Positions 53,002 through 61,096 of a stretch of DNA of 64,000 nt are shown here, piece by piece. The position numbers were made by a program, and so were the translations under genes. The stretch is from Pseudomonadota bacterium. Its GTDB lineage: Bacteria; Pseudomonadota; Gammaproteobacteria; Burkholderiales; Thiobacteraceae. The notes under the pieces were generated by a model that was not told the origin of the DNA, did not search any database, and saw only the letters and a list, made by a program, of their open reading frames with translations. The number at the start of each line of letters is the position of its first letter. Position 1 is the stretch's first letter. The stretch lies in contig JAKANO010000011.1 of assembly GCA_021812385.1 (NCBI GenBank), positions 51,260 to 115,259 on the forward strand, read 5' to 3'.

Positions 53002-53051
53002 GCAGGGTGGCAGCATGAAAATTCAACAGGCAAAAAACAACAGGAGGCAAT

Positions 53052-53948
53052 ATGCTACAGAATTTAGATCGTCGGGATTTTTTAAAACTTGCCGGTTTAG
53101 GCGGCGTGGTGTTTGCATCGGGACTCGCCGGTTGCGCGGGCGTCACCAGCCGCGGTGCCGCGGATGAGTTTTATTTCGTGCAATTATCGGATACGCACTG
53201 GGGGTTTAACGGACCCAAGGTCAATCCGGATGCGGCCGGCACTTTGCAGAAAGCGGTCGCCGCGGTGAATAGCCTGGCGCAGGCACCGGATTTTCTCATC
53301 TTCACCGGCGATCTCACCCATACCACCGACGACCCCAAAGAGCGCAGAAGCCGCATGGCCAAGTTTCGCGAGATCGTGAGCGAGCTCAAGGTGAAAACCG
53401 TGCATTTCATGCCGGGTGAGCACGATGCCTCATTGGATCATGGCGCCGCGTATCAGGAGTTCTTCGGCAAGACGCATTACACCTTCGAGCACAAAGGCGT
53501 GCACTTTATCGCGCTGGATAATGTTTCCGATCCGGCAGCCAAAATCGGCGAGGCGCAACTCGCATGGCTGTCGGACGAGCTGAAAAAATTGCCGAAAGAC
53601 GCGAGAATTGTGGTGTTTGCGCATCGCCCCTTGTTCGATCTCTATCCGCAATGGGATTGGGCCACGCGCGACGGCGCGCAGGCGATGGCGCTGCTGATGC
53701 CGTATTCCAACGTGACCGTGTTCTATGGCCACATTCATCAAGAGAACCACCACATGACCGGGCATATCGCGCACCACGCGGCAACATCGCTGATCTTTCC
53801 GCTGCCCGCGCCCGGCTCGCAGCCGAAGCGCCTGCCTGTTGCTTGGGATCCGGCGCAGCCGTACAAAGGCCTGGGCTATCGCGAAGTCGCGGCGGAAACG
53901 CGAAATATCGGCTACCGCATTCAGGAACTACCGGTCTTGAAAGCATAA
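53052..53948 (+). CDS. Tat-exported metallophosphoesterase lipoprotein-like
   Basis: This 298-residue protein opens with a twin-arginine signal (RRDFLKLAGLG) and a lipobox-like LAGC (about residue 28). Calcineurin-like metal sites are QLSDTHWG near 44, TGDLTH near 87, PGEHDASLD near 120 and YGHIHQENHH near 226. Substrate unknown. An AGGAGG ribosome site precedes the ATG. It is followed by the cupredoxin gene after 4 bases. Confidence 0.88.
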   Translation: MLQNLDRRDFLKLAGLGGVVFASGLAGCAGVTSRGAADEFYFVQLSDTHWGFNGPKVNPDAAGTLQKAVAAVNSLAQAPDFLIFTGDLTHTTDDPKERRSRMAKFREIVSELKVKTVHFMPGEHDASLDHGAAYQEFFGKTHYTFEHKGVHFIALDNVSDPAAKIGEAQLAWLSDELKKLPKDARIVVFAHRPLFDLYPQWDWATRDGAQAMALLMPYSNVTVFYGHIHQENHHMTGHIAHHAATSLIFPLPAPGSQPKRLPVAWDPAQPYKGLGYREVAAETRNIGYRIQELPVLKA

Positions 53949-53952
53949 GCAC

Positions 53953-54321
53953 ATGAAATTAAATGCACGCCTTCTGAAGGTATTGTGTTTGGTCATGCTG
54001 TTGAGTGCCGGCTCGATCGGGATGTATGTCAGCGCACAACCTGCCGAGCAGGTCATCAAGGTCGTGGCCAAAAAATTCGATTACACGCCGAATGTCATTC
54101 ACTTGAAAAAGAATGTCCCGGTGGTGCTTGAATTCACGTCCGAGGATGTGGTGATGGGTTTTTATGTGCCGGACTTGAAACTGCGCACCGACATTATCCC
54201 GGGCATGGTGACGCGTTTACGCATCGTGCCGGATAAGGTCGGGCGCTTTGTGTTCGTGTGCGATATTTTTTGCGGCAGTGGGCATGAAGATATGACGGGA
54301 GCGATTGTCGTCAGCGAATGA
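53953..54321 (+). CDS. Exported cupredoxin (CuA-like) missing one histidine
   Basis: This 122-residue protein has an N-terminal helix (signal peptide or anchor, about 8-28) and a cupredoxin fold with the CuA-type block CDIFCGSGHEDM (about 104-115). The other usual ligand, a histidine in an EDV-x-HGF motif of oxidase subunit II, is a methionine here (EDVVMGF). Copper binding may therefore be altered. Periplasmic. Confidence 0.82.
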   Translation: MKLNARLLKVLCLVMLLSAGSIGMYVSAQPAEQVIKVVAKKFDYTPNVIHLKKNVPVVLEFTSEDVVMGFYVPDLKLRTDIIPGMVTRLRIVPDKVGRFVFVCDIFCGSGHEDMTGAIVVSE

Positions 54322-54343
54322 ACCATCCGGTCATCTAAATGGA

Positions 54344-56047
54344 TCAGCTGGCGTCGGCAGCAGCGGCATCGGTTGGGCGCTCAACGTGGATGCGGTTCCG
54401 GCCTTCTTTTTTCGCGGTGTAGCATGCCGCATCCGCCAGGGTGAGCGTGTCGATGATGTTTTGCCCGGCTTGAATAGCGATCACGCCGATGCTGACACCG
54501 AGCGTAAAGCGTTGGGCACGCCAGTGAAACAAAAAGCGCGCAACGGTTTCACGCAAGGTTTCAGCCAGGCGTATGGCGCTCTCGATCGGGCAATGTTCCA
54601 TCAATACCGCGAACTCGTCGCCGCCGAAGCGCGCCAGCGTATCGCGTGAGCGCATTTGCCCTTGCAGCAGCGCGGCGATTTGGCGCAGCAGCTCATCGCC
54701 GGCAATATGGCCGCAGGTGTCGTTAATGATCTTGAACTGATCGAGATCGAGAAAACACAAGGCATGCTGGCTGGTCGCATCGGGCGCGCTCGACAGGATG
54801 CGCTGCAGACGACGCTCGAATTCGCGGCGGTTGACCAGGTTGGTAAGCGTGTCGTGCGAGGCTTGATGTTCGAGCTGCGCTTCCAGGTTGCGCTTTTCGG
54901 TGACGTCGCGGCAGATCACGAAGAGTCTTGGCTCTTCCACGCCGGGCTCCAGGCTGACGCGTTGGTGCACCCAAAATATCGAGCCGTCTTTGCGGATATT
55001 GCGGTAATCGATGCCATGATCTTTGCCGGCGCCGCTTAACTGTTTTTCTATGTAGGCGAATACCTCACGCTGATCCTCCGGGTGGATGAGCTTGGCCACG
55101 GATTCGCCGATCAGTTCGTTGATTTCGTAGCCCAGCATGCTGGCGCCGATAGGATTGATGGATAGGATTTCGCCCGCCGCATTGACGGTCGTATAAATAT
55201 CCGGCGCATTTTCGTACAGCGTTTGGTAGCGCGCCTCGCTGCGTTTTAATGCGTCTTCTGTTTTTACGGTGTCCGTCACATTCTTGAAAATACCCCGCGT
55301 CGAGATGGCCGCCCCGTCTTTGATGATCGAGCCGCAATCCCCGGACAAATAGATCGTTTCCCCCGACTTGGAGAGAAACTTGAAGTCGATGCAAGTCAGC
55401 GCTTCGCCGCGCTGTAGGCGTGCGAAACGATCCTGGCAGCACAGCATGCTGTCGGGATGCAACACATCCATCAGGTTCAGCGACGCCACTTCTTGCTCGG
55501 TATAACCCATGGTGTCGCGCCAGGTTTTGTTGGTATAGATAAAGGAGCCATCCGGCTTGATGCATTGAATCAAATCGCTGGTGTTGTCGAAGATGTCGAC
55601 ATAGCGTTCTTCGCTCTCCAGCAGTCTTTTTTCAATCAAGCGTCGCGCATTCTCGTTTTCCGCTTGTGCGATGAAGCTATCAATCAGTGAAGGCAGGCGG
55701 GTCAGGTATTGGTCGGTGCATTTAATAAATTGCGATGCGCCGGATGCGAGGCAGTCGATGGCAATCTCTTCCGCGCCGCTGCCTTTAATCAGAACCACGG
55801 GCATATTCAGTGCTTTCTGGCCCAGTAGGGCCAGCATGGATGGAATATCGGCTGCGGAAAAATCCGTGAGTTCCAGTTCGCTAAACAGCAAATGGTGCGT
55901 ATGCGCATCGAGCGCATTGAGCAGCTCCGCTTTATTGTCGGCGCGGCGCACCACAATGTGGGCGTCGTGCCGGCGTAGCGATTGTTCGATGGCGGCGCTC
56001 GTTTCAGCCGAGCTCGCCATCAATACATGGATCGTTCTTTTCGACAT
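54344..56047 (-). CDS. Diguanylate cyclase with degenerate receiver and two PAS domains
   Basis: This 567-residue protein has an N-terminal receiver-like domain (about 5-120) whose phosphoacceptor aspartate is replaced (LLFSELEL). Two PAS domains (about 145-270 and 275-395) and a GGDEF domain (about 400-550) follow, with GGDEF intact and I-site RSRD five residues before it. It is predicted to make cyclic di-GMP in response to PAS-sensed signals. AGGAAA precedes ATG 56047. Confidence 0.88.
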   Translation of the reverse strand: MSKRTIHVLMASSAETSAAIEQSLRRHDAHIVVRRADNKAELLNALDAHTHHLLFSELELTDFSAADIPSMLALLGQKALNMPVVLIKGSGAEEIAIDCLASGASQFIKCTDQYLTRLPSLIDSFIAQAENENARRLIEKRLLESEERYVDIFDNTSDLIQCIKPDGSFIYTNKTWRDTMGYTEQEVASLNLMDVLHPDSMLCCQDRFARLQRGEALTCIDFKFLSKSGETIYLSGDCGSIIKDGAAISTRGIFKNVTDTVKTEDALKRSEARYQTLYENAPDIYTTVNAAGEILSINPIGASMLGYEINELIGESVAKLIHPEDQREVFAYIEKQLSGAGKDHGIDYRNIRKDGSIFWVHQRVSLEPGVEEPRLFVICRDVTEKRNLEAQLEHQASHDTLTNLVNRREFERRLQRILSSAPDATSQHALCFLDLDQFKIINDTCGHIAGDELLRQIAALLQGQMRSRDTLARFGGDEFAVLMEHCPIESAIRLAETLRETVARFLFHWRAQRFTLGVSIGVIAIQAGQNIIDTLTLADAACYTAKKEGRNRIHVERPTDAAAADAS

Positions 56048-56174
56048 GTGAATTTTTCCTGAAATGACTTCGGATGCAGCGCAATCTTTTGATTATCGGC
56101 ATTGCTTGGGCGAACTTGAGCAGGGCTTGCGTAATAGCCGCGCTTAAAAGGCGAAGGGCGTGGCGCCGGTGGAT

Positions 56175-57074
56175 TTACCGAAACGCCCAAGCCGCAAACG
56201 GCTCGATCTCGTCCCGATTCAGCAACATGAGCTGATAGGCGTTCGGATTCAGCGAGTGATCCTTGGTGGTGTCGACGCTTAAGCGTTGCAGCGCGTAGCC
56301 GATCAGGGCGCGCCGGATGCTGATTTCGATGACCTCGCCGTTCGCGCCCCCGACGCCATAATCCAGCAATAGACTCTCGCGCTTTTGTGCGTCGAGATCG
56401 GCGTGCGGCCCCAGTTGCAGACTGACCATTTCCACCCAATCGTCGTCGTATTGCACATTGGATTCGGCGGCTTGATCCAGGCATTCGGCTTGCGAGAAAC
56501 GCGACAGCACAAAATCGCGGAAGTCGTAGGTCTCTTCGTTGTAGGCGCGGATATGCCAGCGGATGCCTGTGTCCACCAGCGCGTGGGGTTCGAGGATGCG
56601 CCTTTCCTGGCTGTCGCGGTTTGACAGTGAGCGGTAGCTAACACGCAGTTTCTTGCGGCCGCGGATAGCGCGGGTGATTTGCGCCAACACTTCTTGGCTG
56701 GGCAAGCGCGCGGGTAGCGGTAGCGCTGCCGTGGTCAGGCCGTAGATGGATTCGGCGCCGTAAGGCCCGCCGGAAACCGCCAGATTGGCGGCGATGATGG
56801 GTAAAACAGCGCTTGGGGCGAGGTTGGCAAAGGCTGGGTTAAAACCCGGATTGGGCACGAAACCAAATACGCTGTGGTTGTAGAGCAAATTACTGGGAAC
56901 CAGATCGCTATACAGTTTGAGGTCTTTGGTGGCCGCCGCATCCGAGATGCCGAAAGCCTTGGCCACGTCGCTGCGGGTGACGACCCCGGCGTAGAACGCC
57001 ATGATCTCGATGTATTGCAGCCGCTGGCGCGTCGCCCATTTCACATCCAGGAGCATTTTTTCTTTTGAAACCAT
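56175..57074 (-). CDS. WYL-domain transcription regulator (CapW/BrxR type)
   Basis: This 299-residue protein has a winged-helix DNA-binding domain (about 15-75; VAKAFGISDAAATKDLKLYS), a WYL ligand-sensing domain (about 130-205) and a C-terminal extension (about 215-299), the order of CapW/BrxR regulators. Those repress defence genes (CBASS, BREX) until infection. No such system is adjacent. The gene is divergent from recA, with 197 AT-rich bases between. Confidence 0.82.
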   Translation of the reverse strand: MVSKEKMLLDVKWATRQRLQYIEIMAFYAGVVTRSDVAKAFGISDAAATKDLKLYSDLVPSNLLYNHSVFGFVPNPGFNPAFANLAPSAVLPIIAANLAVSGGPYGAESIYGLTTAALPLPARLPSQEVLAQITRAIRGRKKLRVSYRSLSNRDSQERRILEPHALVDTGIRWHIRAYNEETYDFRDFVLSRFSQAECLDQAAESNVQYDDDWVEMVSLQLGPHADLDAQKRESLLLDYGVGGANGEVIEISIRRALIGYALQRLSVDTTKDHSLNPNAYQLMLLNRDEIEPFAAWAFR

Positions 57075-57178
57075 GGCTTACCTCAAGCTAGGCAGTCGTT
57101 TCGTGGATTATAGGCGATCTAAATACAGGTCGAATACAAAATATTATGCAATACAAACTATCGACATGATAAAAAGTA

Positions 57179-57207
57179 TTGACATGTGTAATTGTATAGC
57201 CTAAATT
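57179..57207 (+). promoter_or_regulatory. recA promoter
   Basis: TTGACA (57179-57184), 17-base spacer, TAAATT (57202-57207). It lies 65 bases before the recA ATG. No CTG-N10-CAG LexA box is seen around it. Confidence 0.65.
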
Positions 57208-57271
57208 GACGCCATGGACAGCCGCAGGGCTGGCAAGAAATTTACCAATAACCCTATTTAGGAGAGACACC

Positions 57272-58315
57272 ATGGCAAGCGTATCCGCAGATGACAAATT
57301 GAAGGCTTTAACCGCAGCGCTGGGCCAAATTGAAAAGCAATTTGGCAAAGGTTCCGTGATGCGCCTGGGCGATCATGCCGCGTCGCAAGATATTCAAGTG
57401 GTGTCCACCGGCTCTTTAGGCCTGGATATCGCCTTGGGCATTGGCGGTTTGCCGCGCGGTCGGGTGGTGGAGATCTACGGCCCGGAATCCTCCGGCAAAA
57501 CCACGCTGACGCTGCAAGTGATCGCCGAAATGCAAAAACTGGGCGGCACTGCCGCCTTCATCGACGCCGAGCATGCGCTCGACCCGGCGTATGCCCAAAA
57601 GCTGGGCGTGAACGTGAATGAGTTGCTCGTATCGCAACCCGACACCGGCGAACAAGCGCTGGAAATCGCCGACATGCTGGTGCGCTCCGGCTCGGTCGAT
57701 GTGGTGGTGGTGGACTCCGTCGCTGCGCTCACGCCAAAAGCCGAGATTGAAGGCGAGATGGGCGATTCGCACATGGGCTTGCAAGCGCGCCTGATGTCGC
57801 AAGCGCTGCGCAAACTCACCGCCAATATCAAGCGCTCCAACACGCTGGTGATTTTCATCAACCAAATCCGCATGAAAATCGGCGTCATGTTCGGCAACCC
57901 CGAAACCACCACCGGCGGCAACGCGTTGAAGTTTTATGCTTCGGTACGCCTCGACATTCGCCGCATCGGTGCCATCAAACGCGGCGAGGAAGTGGTCGGC
58001 TCCGAGACGCGCGTCAAGGTCGTGAAAAACAAAGTCGCGCCGCCGTTCAAGCAAGCGGAATTCGATATTCTGTACGGCGAAGGCATTTCGCGCGAAGGCG
58101 AAATTATCGAGCTGGGCGTCATGCACAAGATCGTGGATAAATCCGGCGCTTGGTATGCCTACAACGGCGAGAAAATCGGCCAAGGCAAGGACAACTCGCG
58201 CGAATACCTGAAAGAGCATCCCGAGGTCGCGCAGGAGATCGAGGCCAAGATTCGCGCTGCGGTGGGCGTGAACGGCGCGGGTGCGCTGCCGTCGCTGGAG
58301 ATGGAAGAGGCGTAA
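57272..58315 (+). CDS. recA: Recombinase RecA
   Basis: This 347-residue recombinase has Walker [11 protein letters not shown] (about 70-79), Walker B-type [10 protein letters not shown] and loop 2 residues [15 protein letters not shown]. It forms filaments on single-stranded DNA and triggers LexA self-cleavage where LexA is present. A TAGGAGAG site precedes ATG 57272. recX follows downstream. Confidence 0.97.
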   Translation: MASVSADDKLKALTAALGQIEKQFGKGSVMRLGDHAASQDIQVVSTGSLGLDIALGIGGLPRGRVVEIYGPESSGKTTLTLQVIAEMQKLGGTAAFIDAEHALDPAYAQKLGVNVNELLVSQPDTGEQALEIADMLVRSGSVDVVVVDSVAALTPKAEIEGEMGDSHMGLQARLMSQALRKLTANIKRSNTLVIFINQIRMKIGVMFGNPETTTGGNALKFYASVRLDIRRIGAIKRGEEVVGSETRVKVVKNKVAPPFKQAEFDILYGEGISREGEIIELGVMHKIVDKSGAWYAYNGEKIGQGKDNSREYLKEHPEVAQEIEAKIRAAVGVNGAGALPSLEMEEA

Positions 58316-58366
58316 TTGGAAGGCTTGCCGGCGCTACCGATCACCCGATATTCCTGTTGCTGAATC

Positions 58367-58810
58367 ATGCCGCAAGAAGCCATGTCTCTCCGCAATCGCG
58401 CCCTGGGCCTGCTGGCCCGGCGCGAACACTCGCGCGCCGAGCTGCAACGTAAACTCGCTGCGCATGCTGAAGATGCGGAAGAATTGATTGCGTTGTTGGA
58501 TGATCTTGCGCGGCGCGGTTGGCTGTCCGACGCGCGCTTCGCCGAAGCCTTGGTGCATGACAAGCAGGCTAAATTTGGCAGCGCTCGGCTCGCCTATGAG
58601 TTGCGCGAACGGGGGGTTGAGGAATCAGTGATCCGCGACCAGCTGGATGGATTAAAAGAATCCGAACTTGAGCGCGCGCATCAGGTGTGGCAATCAAAAT
58701 TTGGTGTCCTACCCGAAGATGCCAAAGCCCGCGCCAAGCAGATGCGTTTTTTGCAAAGCCGCGGTTTCAGCTTGAATGTTATCGGGAAGATCATGCGCGG
58801 CAATTCATAA
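58367..58810 (+). CDS. recX: RecA regulator RecX
   Basis: This 147-residue all-helical protein has the family pattern: LGLLARREHSRAELQRKL, then LDDLARRGWLSDARFAEALV and MRFLQSRGFSLNVIGKIM. It restrains RecA filaments. It lies 51 bases after recA, the usual pairing. The start may instead be the ATG five codons later (58382). Confidence 0.92.
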   Translation: MPQEAMSLRNRALGLLARREHSRAELQRKLAAHAEDAEELIALLDDLARRGWLSDARFAEALVHDKQAKFGSARLAYELRERGVEESVIRDQLDGLKESELERAHQVWQSKFGVLPEDAKARAKQMRFLQSRGFSLNVIGKIMRGNS

Positions 58811-58869
58811 AGGCTATGCGTGCCCGATCTTTTGGGTTGAATGTCTGCATATATATACATATACTATAA

Positions 58870-59142
58870 ATGCGCTATACCTACGACCATAAAAAAAGAG
58901 CCGCGAACCTGAAAAAGCACGGTTACGACTTTAATGATGCGCATCTGGTGATTGAGAGCGACAAGACCGTTACATTCGAAGACCAGCGCTTTGATTATGG
59001 TGAGCAGCGATATGTCACGCTAGGTATGTTGCGCGGGAAGGTGGTGGCAATCGCTACCGCCGAGACAGACGACGAAATCCGCGTGATTTCGATGCGAAAG
59101 GCAGAGCCCGATGAAGAGAAAATCTACTACCGCAACCTTTGA
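58870..59142 (+). CDS. brnT: BrnT-family toxin
   Basis: This 90-residue protein has the BrnT pattern: YDHKKRAANLKKHGYDF (about 5-21), RYVTLGMLRG and IRVISMRKAEPDEEKIYY. BrnT is a ribonuclease with RelE-like fold that blocks growth until bound by BrnA. ATG 58870 follows an AT-rich promoter-like stretch (atatatatacatatacta) just upstream; no clear ribosome site. brnA overlaps the 3' end. Confidence 0.9.
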   Translation: MRYTYDHKKRAANLKKHGYDFNDAHLVIESDKTVTFEDQRFDYGEQRYVTLGMLRGKVVAIATAETDDEIRVISMRKAEPDEEKIYYRNL

Positions 59143-59410
59143 TGAAGATACGCCCATCACGCAGGTGGATATCGACTCCGGCAAACTTATCCTGCGCAAG
59201 CGGGCGGCCGGCCGCGTACTCCAACCGAAGAAGCGCGTGACGCTGTACCTGGATGTTTCGGTGATCGAGCACTTCAAGCGCTTGGCGGGTGAGCGGGGCT
59301 ACCAAACCCTGATCAATGAAACCCTAGCCAGCGCGTTGGCGCAGGCCGACATCGAAGCGACGATACGCAAAGTAATCCGCGAGGAGTTGAAAGGGAAGAA
59401 GGCGGCCTGA
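59111..59410 (+). CDS. brnA: BrnA-family antitoxin
   Basis: This 99-residue protein has a C-terminal ribbon-helix-helix region: KRVTLYLDVSVIEHFKRLA (about 41-59) then GYQTLINETLASAL. It binds BrnT and represses the operon. It overlaps brnT by 32 bases in another frame, the usual arrangement. Confidence 0.88.
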   Translation: MKRKSTTATFDEDTPITQVDIDSGKLILRKRAAGRVLQPKKRVTLYLDVSVIEHFKRLAGERGYQTLINETLASALAQADIEATIRKVIREELKGKKAA

Positions 59411-59513
59411 ATCGAAGGTGCGATCCTGTTCGACGGCGCGGACAAGACAGGCAACGACCGCTGGTACTAACAAAACGTACCGCTCGCGGATCGCGGATCG
59501 CTTGTACGACTAA
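59411..59513. other. Gap after brnA with a possible gene remnant
   Basis: In the same frame right after the brnA stop, 19 codons read IEGAILFDGADKTGNDRWY then stop. This has protein-like composition but no start. It may be the tail of a lost gene. Short repeats of cgcggat occur near 59477-59490. Confidence 0.3.
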
Positions 59514-60809
59514 TTAAGTCTGGAGAAGTTTTACTTCGGATTTCTCGGCATCGTAAATCCGGACGCAATTTCTGCCGGCTTTCTTGGCCGCATACAGCGC
59601 CTTGTCTGCCTGGGACAGCATTTTTTCAATATTCATATCTTCTGTATCCCGCACGGCGACGCCGACCGAGACAGTGTAGGTTAGGATTGCATGGTTGAAC
59701 GCCAAGCTGCTGGATTCAACATTGGAGCGGATTCTTTCGGCCAGCAGGGAAGCTGCATCGAGTCCCGTTTCAGGCAGCAGGATCGCAAATTCCTCGCCAC
59801 CGGTGCGACCGATGATGTCGGTCTCGCGGATGGTGCTGCGGCAGATTTGCGCGAAGTGGATGAGCAAGTCGTCGCCGGCGCGGTGGCCATGGGTGTCGTT
59901 CACTTGTTTGAAGTGGTCCAAGTCCAGCATTAGCAAGGCCATGGGGCGCTGATAGCGTTGTGCGAGCATCAGCTGCTTTTCCGCTTCTTCATAGAAATAG
60001 CGTCGATTGTGGACTTGCGTCAGATCGTCGATGCGCGCCAGGGTGGTGAGCTTGTCTTCCATGGCCTTGCGTTCGGTGATATTGCGCGCAATGCCTTCGA
60101 CGCCGATGGTTTGACCATGTTCGTCGAGCCGTGTGTAAGCATTGGTTGAAATCCAAACTTTGGAGCCATCTTTGTGTATCAGGCAGGCCTCAACTTGCCT
60201 GGATTTTCCTTGGCCTTCTTGAATGGCGGTCACTATTTTTTCGCGTTCATCAGGCGTGCAATAAAAATTGGCCAGCGGCCGGCCGATCATTTCATCCGCT
60301 TCATAGCCCAGCACTTCCTTGCAGGAAGGCGACATTAGCGTGATAAAGCCTTGCAAGTCGGTGCGATAAAAAACATCCGGCATGTTATTCAGAATCGATT
60401 CAATATCGCGCTGGGAGTTGGCCAGATCGCGCATGGTGCGTTTGGTTTCGCGCAGATCCTTAATCGTGCCGATGGAGGTGCGCAATCCGTCCTCGGCGAC
60501 AGACACGCCAACTGTGACCCGAATATCGATGGCGATGCCTTGTTTAGAGAGCATGCGAAACTCGTATTCATTCGGGACATCCTCGCCCTGCATGCGTGCC
60601 TGATAATAGCGCACGACTTTTTCTAGATCCGCGGGGAAGATAAAGCGGGTAAAGGGCTGTTGCAGGATTTCATCCAGCCTATAGCCAACCAGCATCGATA
60701 AGGTTTCATTGGCATAGACAATTAAACCATCTTCAACCGAAAAAACACCGTCATGCAACTGATTTAAAAGGGTCGTGAGCTTTGTTAATGTGAGTCCACT
60801 GTTCTGCAC
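59514..60809 (-). CDS. Diguanylate cyclase with two PAS domains
   Basis: This 431-residue protein has PAS domains at about 8-130 and 135-255, then a GGDEF domain (about 260-425) with GGEEF and an I-site RETD five residues before it. It is soluble and predicted to make cyclic di-GMP. GTG 60809 is preceded by AGGAAAG. No phosphodiesterase domain is present. Confidence 0.88.
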   Translation of the reverse strand: MQNSGLTLTKLTTLLNQLHDGVFSVEDGLIVYANETLSMLVGYRLDEILQQPFTRFIFPADLEKVVRYYQARMQGEDVPNEYEFRMLSKQGIAIDIRVTVGVSVAEDGLRTSIGTIKDLRETKRTMRDLANSQRDIESILNNMPDVFYRTDLQGFITLMSPSCKEVLGYEADEMIGRPLANFYCTPDEREKIVTAIQEGQGKSRQVEACLIHKDGSKVWISTNAYTRLDEHGQTIGVEGIARNITERKAMEDKLTTLARIDDLTQVHNRRYFYEEAEKQLMLAQRYQRPMALLMLDLDHFKQVNDTHGHRAGDDLLIHFAQICRSTIRETDIIGRTGGEEFAILLPETGLDAASLLAERIRSNVESSSLAFNHAILTYTVSVGVAVRDTEDMNIEKMLSQADKALYAAKKAGRNCVRIYDAEKSEVKLLQT

Positions 60810-61096
60810 TATCTGACTTTCCTGGATGGACTGGAGATTAAAGCAGTCTTGCTATTTCTTTCGGGCTTACACAACGCAAAAACCTCAAGCATTGAATTTA
60901 TTCCGGAGATTTAGGAGATATGCGGATATAACGGCTTTTTTAGCCGGGGCTTTAGCTTCGACGTAATCGGCAAGCTAATAGGTAGCATAGTTAAAAATTG
61001 ATTTATGCGGTTCCGTAAGGCGTGTTTTCCAACGCCGCACAGATTCGCGCTATCATTATGTTTTTCCAGACATTAGCCCGCTTTTAGGAACCCGCC

